A stretch of 33,426 nucleotides of DNA from assembly GCA_964498075.1 (NCBI GenBank), contig CAZCGA010000066.1, forward strand, positions 1 to 33,426. The letters are read 5' to 3'. Each line of letters starts with the position of its first letter. Positions within the stretch are counted from its first letter, which is position 1. The translations under genes were made by a program, and so were the position numbers. The notes under the pieces were generated by a model, which was not told where the DNA came from, ran no database searches, and was given only the letters and a program-made list of their open reading frames with translations. Source of the stretch: CAZCGA01 sp964498075 (GTDB lineage: Bacteria; Desulfobacterota; Binatia; HRBIN30). Below, piece after piece: positions 6,525-14,547 of the stretch.

Positions 6525-8933
6525 TTAGACAATCGAAAGCGTCGCCCGCCCATGCTGCTTCGCCACCTCCACTCGCGCCGGCATGCGCTCGGCCAAGTCG
6601 GGGATGTGCGTGACCACACCGACCATGCGTTGGCCGCCGTGCAGGGCTTCGATGCCCAGGACGACGACGTCGAGGGTCTCGCGGTCGAGCGTTCCGAAAC
6701 CTTCGTCGAGGAACAGGCTCTCCAGACGCTGCTGAGCTTTGCCTTCGGTGCTGAACGACGCGAGGCGCTCGGCCAGCGCCAATGCCAGCGCGAGCGACGC
6801 GAGGAACGACTCGCCGCCGCTCAGCGTCTTCACGGAACGCACTTCGTCGGCGTTCCAATGGTCGACCACGGAGAACTCCTGCTCGGTACACGCCAGCGCG
6901 TAGCGGCCTTCCGACAGGCTGTCGAGGTGCTTCGAGCCGTCTTCCGCCAGAACGCGCAGCGCCTCTTCCTGAATGTACGCCATGAATTGATTCGCCCGCA
7001 GGCTTCCCGCCAGCTCGTTCGCCAACGCGGCACTCGACTTCAGCGACTGCCGCTCCTGCTCCAGCTCGGCGGCACGCTTGATCATCTGCTCCAGGTTCTT
7101 GACCGCCGCTTCCAGCGCCGCCGACTGGCGCGCGAAATCTTGCAACTGCTGGCGCGCTGCCCGACTGCGCGCATCCAACACGTCGACTTCATCGTTCCGG
7201 TCCGGAGGGGTCGCGACATCGGGCCACGCGTGCCGCTCCGCCAGCGCCAGCAATCGGTCGTGCTCGCGTTCGTACTCCTTCTCGGCCTTGGTCTTGCGGC
7301 GTTCAAGCTCGGCGGTCTGCTTCTTCCCCTCCGTCGCGCGCGCCTGCGCCGCGGCGATGGCGCTGGCCGTCCGCGCCTTTTCCTTGTCGATCTGTTCGCG
7401 ACGCGCCTGCAGGCTCTCGTTCGCCTCCTTGGCCTTCTGCAATTGCAGGCGCTCCTGCTCCAACGTGATCAGCCGCTTGTCGCCCTTCTTCAGCTCTTCT
7501 CCCCCGAAGCCCGCCTTCGCCAGCTCGCGGCGAACGGAGTCGACCACTTTGTTCTCCGCCTGCAGCTTCTGCTGCTGTTCCTTGCCTTCCTTCTCGAGTC
7601 GCTTGGCGTCGGCTTCGAAGCGCTTGCGCTCCGCGTTCAGCTCGGTCTGCCGCTGCCGGAGCGCCGCCACTTCTCTTTCAGCGGCATCGACGGCGCCTTC
7701 AGCCGCTTCGAGACCTGGAACATGCGCGGCCGGGAGGTGATCGAGTGGACGTTCGCATACCGGGCAGGGATCGCCCCGCTTGAGTCCCTTGCGCAGCGCC
7801 GCTGCGGCGTGATGCCGCTTGAGGTCTTCCAAGCGCTGCCTCGCTTCCGGCAGCGCTTGCGCCGCCTTCGCGGAACGCTTCTCGATCGCCGGCGCTTCCT
7901 TCTCCAACGCGGCGAGCGCGGCCTTGGTGTCCGCAACAGCCTTCTCGGTGGCGCGTACTTGTTTCTCCAGGTCGCCAGCGCGCGCGACGGCCTCTCCGTG
8001 ACTCTTCACCTTGGGAACGGCGTCGAGGAGCTTCAAGAACCGCGGCTCGTCGAAACCGACGGCCTTCGCCTCCTTCGCCAACGCGTCGAGCTTCTTCTCG
8101 ACCTCACGCTGCTGCCGACCGGCTTCCTGCTCGGCACGGGCGGCAGCGTCGACCCGCTGGCGCGTGGTCGTGAGGTCGGCGTCGAGCGTTGCCAGATCGC
8201 GACGCGCCGTCCGGATCACGCGAGCGATGGCAAGGCCCTCATCGATTGCCTCGCGCGCCACCTCTGCCTGCTGGTGCTGTGTCTCCAGCGTCTTGAGGGC
8301 TTTGCGCTTCTCGGCGTGGTGCTGCGGTGTGGCCTCGGCGAAGTCCGAGGCAAGCTGCCGCGCGATGAACTCGGCTTGCGTCGTTGCGCTTGTGGCGCGC
8401 GCGTTGGCGATGCGATGCATGTCCTCGTAGACGCGCAGGTTGAGCAGCGAGACGAGGATCTTGCGGCGCTCCTCCGGCTTGCCCTTCAAGAAGCGGTCGA
8501 ACTCGCCCTGCGGCAACACGACGGACCGGGTGAAGGCGTCGTGATCGAGGCCGACGATGCGTTCAATCTCGGTCTCGATCTCCTGGACCCTTCCGGCCAC
8601 CGATTCGGCCGCGCCGTCGACGAGCCGGTCGAGGCGCGCCTGAACCCTGCCGTCGGACTTGCGTACGTTGCGCGAGACCCGGAAGCGCTCCGCGCCGACC
8701 TGGAAATCGAGCTTCACCGCGAGGTGCTCGGCGCCGTGGCTGATGAGCTGGCGGTATTCCTTGCCGACGCGCGGCACCCACCCGTAGAGCGCGAAGATGA
8801 GGGCGTCGATCAGCGATGACTTGCCGGCGCCGGTGGGCCCGGTGATGGCGAAGAGCTCGAGCGCCGCGAAGTCCAACTCCGTGTGCTCGACGAACGACGT
8901 GAACCCCTCGAGCTCCAACCGCAGCGGTCGCAT
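6525..8933 (-). CDS. sbcC: SbcC/Rad50-type exonuclease ATPase subunit
   Basis: 802-aa SMC-like ATPase, shorter than E. coli SbcC (1048 aa). Walker A is GPTGAGKSS at residues 32-40. Two long charged coiled-coil arms (about 170-380 and 410-640) flank a zinc hook CPVC (C390, C393). The C-terminal half has the ABC signature LSGGESF (about 704), Walker B ESLFLDEGFGTLD (about 740) and the H-loop VVTHIPDLAERM. With SbcD it forms the Mre11-Rad50-type complex that opens hairpins and processes DNA ends. It is the last gene of the nurA-herA-sbcD-orf-sbcC group, starting 12 bases after the small ORF. Confidence 0.97.
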   Translation of the reverse strand: MRPLRLELEGFTSFVEHTELDFAALELFAITGPTGAGKSSLIDALIFALYGWVPRVGKEYRQLISHGAEHLAVKLDFQVGAERFRVSRNVRKSDGRVQARLDRLVDGAAESVAGRVQEIETEIERIVGLDHDAFTRSVVLPQGEFDRFLKGKPEERRKILVSLLNLRVYEDMHRIANARATSATTQAEFIARQLASDFAEATPQHHAEKRKALKTLETQHQQAEVAREAIDEGLAIARVIRTARRDLATLDADLTTTRQRVDAAARAEQEAGRQQREVEKKLDALAKEAKAVGFDEPRFLKLLDAVPKVKSHGEAVARAGDLEKQVRATEKAVADTKAALAALEKEAPAIEKRSAKAAQALPEARQRLEDLKRHHAAAALRKGLKRGDPCPVCERPLDHLPAAHVPGLEAAEGAVDAAEREVAALRQRQTELNAERKRFEADAKRLEKEGKEQQQKLQAENKVVDSVRRELAKAGFGGEELKKGDKRLITLEQERLQLQKAKEANESLQARREQIDKEKARTASAIAAAQARATEGKKQTAELERRKTKAEKEYEREHDRLLALAERHAWPDVATPPDRNDEVDVLDARSRAARQQLQDFARQSAALEAAVKNLEQMIKRAAELEQERQSLKSSAALANELAGSLRANQFMAYIQEEALRVLAEDGSKHLDSLSEGRYALACTEQEFSVVDHWNADEVRSVKTLSGGESFLASLALALALAERLASFSTEGKAQQRLESLFLDEGFGTLDRETLDVVVLGIEALHGGQRMVGVVTHIPDLAERMPARVEVAKQHGRATLSIV

Positions 8934-8945
8934 GGCTCAGCTCAC

Positions 8946-9176
8946 TCAAACAGTAGCCGGCTTGAGGCGCTGGCGAATCCGGCGCTCTTCCGCCTGGCGG
9001 TTGAAACCGCGGCAACAAGCGCGCCAAGCCCACCTTCGTGGGCTCCCCGCCCCACACCACGGCGGGGTTGGGGGAGTCGCCGCAGGGCGACTTGGCGCCT
9101 TTCGTTGCCGCGAATTCATTCGCCGGGTCAGCTCCAGGTTCATCAGCAGCAATGCCGCTTTCAGTGCCGCGCTCAT
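8946..9176 (-). CDS. Small ORF between sbcD and sbcC, interrupted in frame by a repeat
   Basis: A 76-aa frame starts at ATG 9176, overlapping the sbcD stop as ATGA, and ends 12 bases before sbcC. This spacing fits a genuine operon member. The first 25 residues (MSAALKAALLLMNLELTRRM and on) and the last 20 (FNRQAEERRIRQRLKPATV) look helical and protein-like. The middle is a Pro/Trp/Arg-rich translation of an inverted-repeat element at 9008-9112. The simplest reading is a small protein gene of unknown function into which the repeat inserted without breaking the frame. A non-coding spacer remains possible. Confidence 0.4.
   Translation of the reverse strand: MSAALKAALLLMNLELTRRMNSRQRKAPSRPAATPPTPPWCGAGSPRRWAWRACCRGFNRQAEERRIRQRLKPATV
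9008..9112. repeat. Cloverleaf-like inverted-repeat element
   Basis: Outer arms pair over about 21 bases: CGCGGCAAC (9008-9016) with GTTGCCGCG (9104-9112), and GCGCCAAG (9021-9028) with CTTGGCGC (9091-9098). Inside are three further hairpins: CCCACCTTCGTGGG (9029-9042), CCCCGCC with GGCGGGG (about 9045-9067), and AGTCGCC with GGCGACT (9075-9092, sharing a few bases with the outer stem). The result is a closing stem with three branches. It lies within the small ORF between sbcD and sbcC. It looks like a mobile intergenic (MITE/REP-like) repeat; no second copy is seen in the window. Confidence 0.65.
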
Positions 9177-10327
9177 TGCCCAGATGCCTCCTCGTATACC
9201 GACTGAAAGAGCGCGATGAGTTCCTCCGACGGCTTGGCGCCGGCGCGGTGCTCGTAGTACTCACCGAACAGCTGCGCTGCGTCGAGGCGGCCGAGCCGCA
9301 GTGCTTGCGCCGTCGACTCCTGCCGCTCGTAGTCGAGCTGCACGTCGATGGCGTTGGGCAACATCTCTCGCACGCGGTCGGCGACGCCCGGCGTGGGCGC
9401 GTCCACACGCACGCGGACGCGCAGGAAATCGGAACCAACCTGTCCGGCCAACGCCTCCAGCTCTGGCAATGTTCCGGTGACGTCGCGCAGCTTGCGGCCG
9501 GCGGAGAGCGCAATCGACTCGATGTGCGCCGGGCGCCCGGGCTTCGCCTCGATCAAGACCACCCGCTTGTCTTGCTCGCGCTCGCCGAAGTCCAGCTCGA
9601 TCAGCGAGCCGGAGAAGCAGGTCTTCGACGGCGCCAGGATCTCCTGCGGCCGGTGCAGATGGCCGAGGCCGATGTACTGCGCGTTGTCGGGCAACTGCTC
9701 CGCGTTGACCGCGTACACTTCGCCGAGGTGCAGCGGGCGCTCGCCGGTGCCGACGCGCGCGCCGGAGATGAGCAGGTGCGCCAGGATGAGGTTGACCTTA
9801 TCCACCGAGAACGCGCCCGCGAGCACGCGCAGCATCTGCGCGACGCGCGCACTGTACGCCTCGTACCATTCGTACTCCGGACTCATCAGCTGACACGCAT
9901 CGACGATACGGCGCTCGGAGACGAACGGCAGCACCGCAACCTGCGCGGTCTCACTGCCGTCGCGGCTCGGCAGCGTGACGATGCCGCCGCTGCCTGGTCC
10001 GGCCGGCTCGCCGCGGATGAAGATGCCGAGGCCGTCGAGCAGGTTGGTGAGCGCCGCCAGCTTGCGCGGGTTGTCGTGGTTGCCGGCGATGAGTACGCAG
10101 GCGATGCGCTCCGGCAACAGCCGGGCGAGGAAGTCGTACACCAACTTCTCGGCTTCCGGGGCCGTCGTCTGTGAATCGAAGATGTCACCGCCGACCAGCA
10201 CCGCATCGGCTTTAGCGTCGCGTGCGACCCTGGCCACCTCGTCGAGCGCCGCGGCGAACTCCTCCAGGCGCGAATGTCCGCGCAGCGTCTTGCCGACGTG
10301 CCAGTCCGCGGTGTGGATGAATCGCAT
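9173..10327 (-). CDS. sbcD: SbcD/Mre11-type exonuclease subunit
   Basis: 384-aa metallophosphoesterase nuclease with all Mre11 motifs: D8 and H10 in TADWHVGKT, GGDIFD (D48), AGNHDNP (N83, H84), a His in LILAHLLISG, and GLGHLHRPQ. The C-terminal part is the SbcD capping/DNA-recognition region, ending in LFGEYYEHRAGAKPSEEL. It pairs with SbcC to process DNA double-strand ends and hairpins. Its start lies 12 bases after the herA stop, in a co-directional operon, which links it to the HerA-NurA resection pair. Confidence 0.97.
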   Translation of the reverse strand: MRFIHTADWHVGKTLRGHSRLEEFAAALDEVARVARDAKADAVLVGGDIFDSQTTAPEAEKLVYDFLARLLPERIACVLIAGNHDNPRKLAALTNLLDGLGIFIRGEPAGPGSGGIVTLPSRDGSETAQVAVLPFVSERRIVDACQLMSPEYEWYEAYSARVAQMLRVLAGAFSVDKVNLILAHLLISGARVGTGERPLHLGEVYAVNAEQLPDNAQYIGLGHLHRPQEILAPSKTCFSGSLIELDFGEREQDKRVVLIEAKPGRPAHIESIALSAGRKLRDVTGTLPELEALAGQVGSDFLRVRVRVDAPTPGVADRVREMLPNAIDVQLDYERQESTAQALRLGRLDAAQLFGEYYEHRAGAKPSEELIALFQSVYEEASGQ

Positions 10328-10339
10328 CGACGTCGCCGC

Positions 10340-12004
10340 TCACGGCTTTCCGAAACCGCGGAACGCCGCTGCTTCGGTGAGAGTGCTCTGGTCGACCTCG
10401 CGCTGATTCGTTGCCCAAGCCGGGAAGGGGAACTGCACCAGCAGCGGCGTCGGGATCTCGGGCTGCAGGACGATCATGGTGCCCGACTTCAGAATCGAAG
10501 CGCGCCCGCGGCCGGCTGCGGAGAGGAAGCCGTACTCCGGTCGTTCCGCTTCAGCGAGGTCGAGACGTCCGACGACGCGCAACGAGGCGTTGGAAACGAT
10601 GCGGCGCTCCACCTCGCTGGCGGTCTGCTGCGCGCCGATGAGGATGATCCCCAGGCTGCGGCCGCGCTCGGAGACATCCAGCAGCACTTCCTTGATCGGG
10701 CTCCAACCCTCGCGCGGCGCGTACTTGTTCAGCTCGTCGAGCATGATGAAGACGAGCGGCTGCCGGGAGCCGAGGCGCTCCTTCTCTTCGAACATGCGCT
10801 TGAGCACCACGCCGACCACGAAGCGCCTGGCGCGTTCGTGCAAGTTGTGGATGTCGATGACGCTCACCTGCCGGTTCCGCCAGTTGAGGAGATGCTCGCC
10901 CGGCTTGCCGACGTCCGTTCCGCGGATCAGGTGCCCGACGCGCGCCGCGGCGCCGCGCAGGCGCCGTTCGAAGGCGGCGATGGTGCCGGGGGCGGCACGT
11001 ACCCACGACTCCGCGTTCATGACGATGGTGTCGACGAGCTGGTCGAACGTTTCGATGTGCGCGGCGTCGATCATGATCGAAGGATCTTGTTTCTTTCCCT
11101 CGGCAGCAAACGTCGCCAGCTTGGCCTCGACCTGATCGACGACAAACGACAACTGGCTGGCGACGTCATCTGCCTCTGCAAACAAGAAGCGCAGGTAGCG
11201 CTCCTCGACAAACTCGCGAATCGTCCAGAAGTAGGCCTGCACGCCTTGCTGGCGGCTGCCCGTGTCGGGCAGGCGCTCCTTCGACCCGGCACGTACCGGG
11301 GCCAGAAACTGCGCACTGTCGAACGGCACCGGCTTGAGATCGAGGCGCGCGTACTGCGCCCGCGCGACATCCTTCAGTAAGCGATTCGGCTGATCGAGGA
11401 AGAGCAGGTCCTCACCCTTCACGTTGAAGATGATGGCGTGGGTGTTCGACGCCTGGGTGCCGAGCGCGCCGCTGGTGAACAGGCTGTGGAGCAGGAACGT
11501 AGCGTAGGTCGTCTTGGTCGCCACACCCGAGATGCCGGAGATGCTGACGTGGGCGCCGCGGGTGCCGTCGAGGAAGTCGACGTTGGCATACGCGGGCTCG
11601 CCGTCGCGCGACAGGCCGATCGGAAAGCGCCGCTGCATGGTGTCGAAGAACAACGCCTGATCGCGATCGACGCCGGCGGCGCGCAGAACAGGCCGGCCCG
11701 GCAGCGGTGGAACGAAGATCTCCGGCTCGACACGGGTGACCTTGACGTGCGCGGCCTGAGAGATGGTCACCGGGAGGACGCCGCTCTCCGCAAGGAAGAC
11801 ATCGCTGTCGAAGCGGGCGCCTTCGTGGCGCGCCCGCACCAGGTCGACGACGCCGAAGAGCTTGACAATCTGACCGTCCGGCAGCGGCGTGCCGACGACG
11901 ATCACATCGTCGAGCTGTACGAACTGACCTTCCTCAACCGCCAGCCAGAACTCGAGCGGCATCGAGTCGAGTGTGCCGAGGACGCGTCCAATGGTTGTGC
12001 TCAC
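10340..12004 (-). CDS. herA: HerA-like DNA translocase/helicase ATPase
   Basis: 554 aa from GTG 12004, which overlaps the nurA stop as GTGA. The N-terminal 95 residues fit the HAS-barrel of HerA proteins. The ATPase core has a variant P-loop GISGVATKTT (157-166), keeping Lys164 but lacking the last glycine of GxxGxGKT. Walker B is PLVFIMLDELNKYAP, followed by the sensor-like ILIGAQQTASEV and SNASLRVVGRLD. HerA forms a hexamer that drives the NurA nuclease along DNA during end resection. Operon position next to nurA and sbcDC supports this role. An arginine finger candidate lies in the region after Walker B. Confidence 0.9.
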   Translation of the reverse strand: MSTTIGRVLGTLDSMPLEFWLAVEEGQFVQLDDVIVVGTPLPDGQIVKLFGVVDLVRARHEGARFDSDVFLAESGVLPVTISQAAHVKVTRVEPEIFVPPLPGRPVLRAAGVDRDQALFFDTMQRRFPIGLSRDGEPAYANVDFLDGTRGAHVSISGISGVATKTTYATFLLHSLFTSGALGTQASNTHAIIFNVKGEDLLFLDQPNRLLKDVARAQYARLDLKPVPFDSAQFLAPVRAGSKERLPDTGSRQQGVQAYFWTIREFVEERYLRFLFAEADDVASQLSFVVDQVEAKLATFAAEGKKQDPSIMIDAAHIETFDQLVDTIVMNAESWVRAAPGTIAAFERRLRGAAARVGHLIRGTDVGKPGEHLLNWRNRQVSVIDIHNLHERARRFVVGVVLKRMFEEKERLGSRQPLVFIMLDELNKYAPREGWSPIKEVLLDVSERGRSLGIILIGAQQTASEVERRIVSNASLRVVGRLDLAEAERPEYGFLSAAGRGRASILKSGTMIVLQPEIPTPLLVQFPFPAWATNQREVDQSTLTEAAAFRGFGKP

Positions 12005-12969
12005 GCTCCTACCTCCCGACTGTACAAGTACGCCTCGATCGCTCTCCGGATGACCAGGGTGTCGCCCAGCTTGTGTCGAAGCGCGTTCTCAAGACCGCCG
12101 ATCGGATACAAGTTCTGCGGCGCGCGCGGGTCACGCCCGTGCGCCGATGCGAAGCGCGGCAACATGGCGGTGCTCAGATCGGCCAGGCGGCGCACCAACT
12201 CCAGATCGAGTCCGCTGGATGTCTCGAGGCGAACGATTCCGGTCAGCGCTGAATCGATCGCCCTGCCCGAGCCGATGCGGGTGTACCACGAGTAGCGCTG
12301 ATGCCGCGTCTCCTTGATGAGAAAGAGCGGCGTCCGCTGGCCCACCGGAAGACTCCGGAGCAGGAGTGCCTTCTCGGGTGGCAGGTAACTCCGCTGCAAC
12401 CGCTTCACGAACCCGACGACCGGGACCTTTGTCGTCGTAAAGAAGGAGAGTGGGCCGTCCAGGAACACCAGCGAGTCGTCGGCACAGAGCGCTTCCGCCA
12501 GGGCTGCCTCGTGCTCACGCATCGAGTTCTGCAGGCCTTGCAGCGGCGCCTCGGGCGTATTCTCCGCGACCGCGAGCGGGTCGAAGCTCACCGTCGCCCC
12601 TCCGGTCGCGAGTCGGAACTCCCACTTCGTGAGCTCCAACCCACCGCCGACGGCAGTGATGCGCCGTACCGCATCGCCAACGACCCGCGCCTCCGACGTC
12701 ACCTGCGTCGCTCCGACCGCAAACGAGCCGAGCAAGCCGAAGAGCGTGCGGTCCTCCGCTTCGACCAAGATGCGGTGCTCGATCCGCCGCACTCCATCGA
12801 CGAAGACCACCTTGCGCGGCGGTGTGACCGCAGACGGCTGCACGCCAGTCCAGGAGCCGAGCTCCACCTGGAGGTCGACATCTGCCGGCTGTTCCTCGTC
12901 GCCAGCGAGTTGGATGGACCCCTCGTAGTCGGGCTCCCACGGATCGAGCCGAACGCGGAACGCCTTCAT
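12001..12969 (-). CDS. nurA: NurA-domain nuclease
   Basis: 322 aa. The NurA pattern is an early strand with an acidic metal ligand, VVFVDGVRRIEHRI (D58), and a second, LVFLDGPLS (D171). This is followed by VVGFVKRLQRSYLPP, TPLFLIKE and a C-terminal region with LYPIGGLENALRHKLGD, as in NurA proteins. NurA is the HerA-driven 5'-3' nuclease of archaeal end resection. First gene of the operon, coupled to herA by a 4-base overlap. The two Asp residues are assigned by pattern, and the family call is moderately strong because bacterial NurA sequences are divergent. Confidence 0.85.
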   Translation of the reverse strand: MKAFRVRLDPWEPDYEGSIQLAGDEEQPADVDLQVELGSWTGVQPSAVTPPRKVVFVDGVRRIEHRILVEAEDRTLFGLLGSFAVGATQVTSEARVVGDAVRRITAVGGGLELTKWEFRLATGGATVSFDPLAVAENTPEAPLQGLQNSMREHEAALAEALCADDSLVFLDGPLSFFTTTKVPVVGFVKRLQRSYLPPEKALLLRSLPVGQRTPLFLIKETRHQRYSWYTRIGSGRAIDSALTGIVRLETSSGLDLELVRRLADLSTAMLPRFASAHGRDPRAPQNLYPIGGLENALRHKLGDTLVIRRAIEAYLYSREVGA

Positions 12970-13145
12970 GCCTGTGCTGATCCCCTTTGGTTCACGACTC
13001 GTACCTCAATATCCAGATGGGTCACGATTCTCAACCCAGTGCAGCGCTCAAGCACAGTTCTACGTATACCTTCATGGACGTGACGTCACCGGTTGGTTCC
13101 GAGAAAGCTGTCGACTCGCGAGTCCATCTGCTAGAGACCTCGCCC

Positions 13146-14345
13146 ATGACCGCTCCCACCACCCCGCTCGCCGGCCTCACCGTGCTCGACCTCGGGCAGA
13201 TCTACAACGGGCCGTACTGCACGTTGCTGCTGGCGCATCACGGCGCCGACGTGATCAAGATCGAGCCGCCGCAGGGGGAGGTGTTGCGGCGCATGGATCG
13301 GTCGCCCGGCGGCGCCAGCTACCCGTTCTTGATGCTCAACGCCAACAAGCGCGGCATGACCATCAACTTGAAGCACGCCCGCGGGCGCGAGCTGTTTCTG
13401 CAACTCGCGGAGCGCGCCGACGTCATCGTCGAGAACTTCGCCGCCGGCGTCATGGAGCGACTCGGCGTCGGCTACGACACCGTCAGCGCCCGCAACGCGC
13501 GCTGCATCTTCGCCTCGGGCAGCGGCTTCGGAAGCACTGGCCCGTACGTCGGCTATCCCGCAATGGACTTCACCATCCAGGCACTCTGCGGCGCCATGGC
13601 CATCACCGGCTATCCCGACCTGCCGCCGGTGAAGTGCGGCCCGACATTCATCGACATGCTCGGCGCCACCCACCTGTTCGCCGGCATCCTGCTGGCGCTG
13701 CGCGAACGCGAGCAGACCGGACGCGGCCAGCGCGTCGAGGTCGCCATGTTCGACACGGCGATCCCGGCGCTGCTCAGTTACCTGGCGCCGTTCTACGAGC
13801 TGAATCGCGAGATCACGCGCAGCGGCAACCGCCACGTGGTCGGCGGCGCGACGCCCTACAACAACTTCCGCTGCCGCGACGGCTACGTCGCCATCATGTG
13901 CGTGTCGAACCAGCACTGGCTCGATCTCTGCCGGCTCATGGAGCGTCCCGATCTGCTCGCCAACGAACGCTGGCATGGCGTGCCGGAACGCGCCGAGGAC
14001 TGGCAGCAAATCGAAGCCGAGGTGGAGAAGTGGACGAGCCCGCAGGCGCGCGACGAGGTCGCAACGGCAGTGGCAGCGGCCGGCATTCCCAGCGCGCCGG
14101 TGCGCACGCTGCCCGAGGTCGGCCGCGACCCGCACCTCTTCGAGCGCGCCCTGATCCGCGAGGTCGAGTACCCGGAACGCGGCACCGTGAAGGTGCTCGG
14201 CAACCCGATCAAGCTCGCCGCGCACGCCGAACCACCGCTGTCGTCGCCGCCGACCATCGGCCAACATACGGACGAGATCCTCCGCGACATGATCGGTCTC
14301 GATCCCGCGGAGGTCGCAGCCCTGCGCGCTGCCGGAGCGATCTGA
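13146..14345 (+). CDS. CaiB/BaiF family class III CoA-transferase
   Basis: 399 aa from ATG 13146; an open frame further upstream is not protein-like. Typical opening LAGLTVLDLGQIYNGPYCT, then HHGADVIKIEPPQGE, ADVIVENFAAGVMERLGVGYD, and the catalytic Asp170 in GPTFIDMLGATHLFAG (equivalent to Asp169 of formyl-CoA transferase). The C-terminus has GIPSAPVRTLPE. It transfers CoA between acyl groups through an aspartyl-CoA thioester; the acyl substrates cannot be read from sequence. Transcribed divergently from nurA, with a 176-base shared promoter region. This family is abundant in degradative environmental bacteria. Confidence 0.95.
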   Translation: MTAPTTPLAGLTVLDLGQIYNGPYCTLLLAHHGADVIKIEPPQGEVLRRMDRSPGGASYPFLMLNANKRGMTINLKHARGRELFLQLAERADVIVENFAAGVMERLGVGYDTVSARNARCIFASGSGFGSTGPYVGYPAMDFTIQALCGAMAITGYPDLPPVKCGPTFIDMLGATHLFAGILLALREREQTGRGQRVEVAMFDTAIPALLSYLAPFYELNREITRSGNRHVVGGATPYNNFRCRDGYVAIMCVSNQHWLDLCRLMERPDLLANERWHGVPERAEDWQQIEAEVEKWTSPQARDEVATAVAAAGIPSAPVRTLPEVGRDPHLFERALIREVEYPERGTVKVLGNPIKLAAHAEPPLSSPPTIGQHTDEILRDMIGLDPAEVAALRAAGAI

Positions 14346-14399
14346 GCGGCGTGTGGCGGAGCTGCGTACCGAGTCGACGACACCCAACGAAGAGCGCGA

Positions 14400-14429
14400 T
14401 TGACTCGCATCGGCGCGGCATCCTATGTT
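14400..14429 (+). promoter_or_regulatory. Candidate sigma-70 promoter for dockerin protein
   Basis: TTGACT (14400-14405) and TATGTT (14424-14429) with an 18-base spacer lie about 120 bases before the GTG start of the secreted protein. Only the match to consensus supports this. Confidence 0.35.
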
Positions 14430-14515
14430 CCGCAGCCGCTGCCGCTGTGGACGACCGTTACCCGCGCGTTGCCAGAGTCGGAATCGGCAGTTGAGTCGCT
14501 TCAGCGGGGTGAGCG

Positions 14516-14534
14516 CCGTTCCAATTCGGAACGG
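14516..14534 (+). promoter_or_regulatory. Hairpin just upstream of ribosome site
   Basis: CCGTTCC and GGAACGG pair around a 5-base loop and end 3 bases before the AGGAG of the following gene. It could affect translation initiation, or be incidental. Confidence 0.3.
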
Positions 14535-14547
14535 GAAAGGAGACGGA

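Noticed and set aside
6381..8819. 812-codon plus-strand open frame opposite sbcC
   Set aside because: Antisense shadow of a strongly conserved gene: Leu/Arg/Gln-rich, no domain, typical of high-GC antisense frames.
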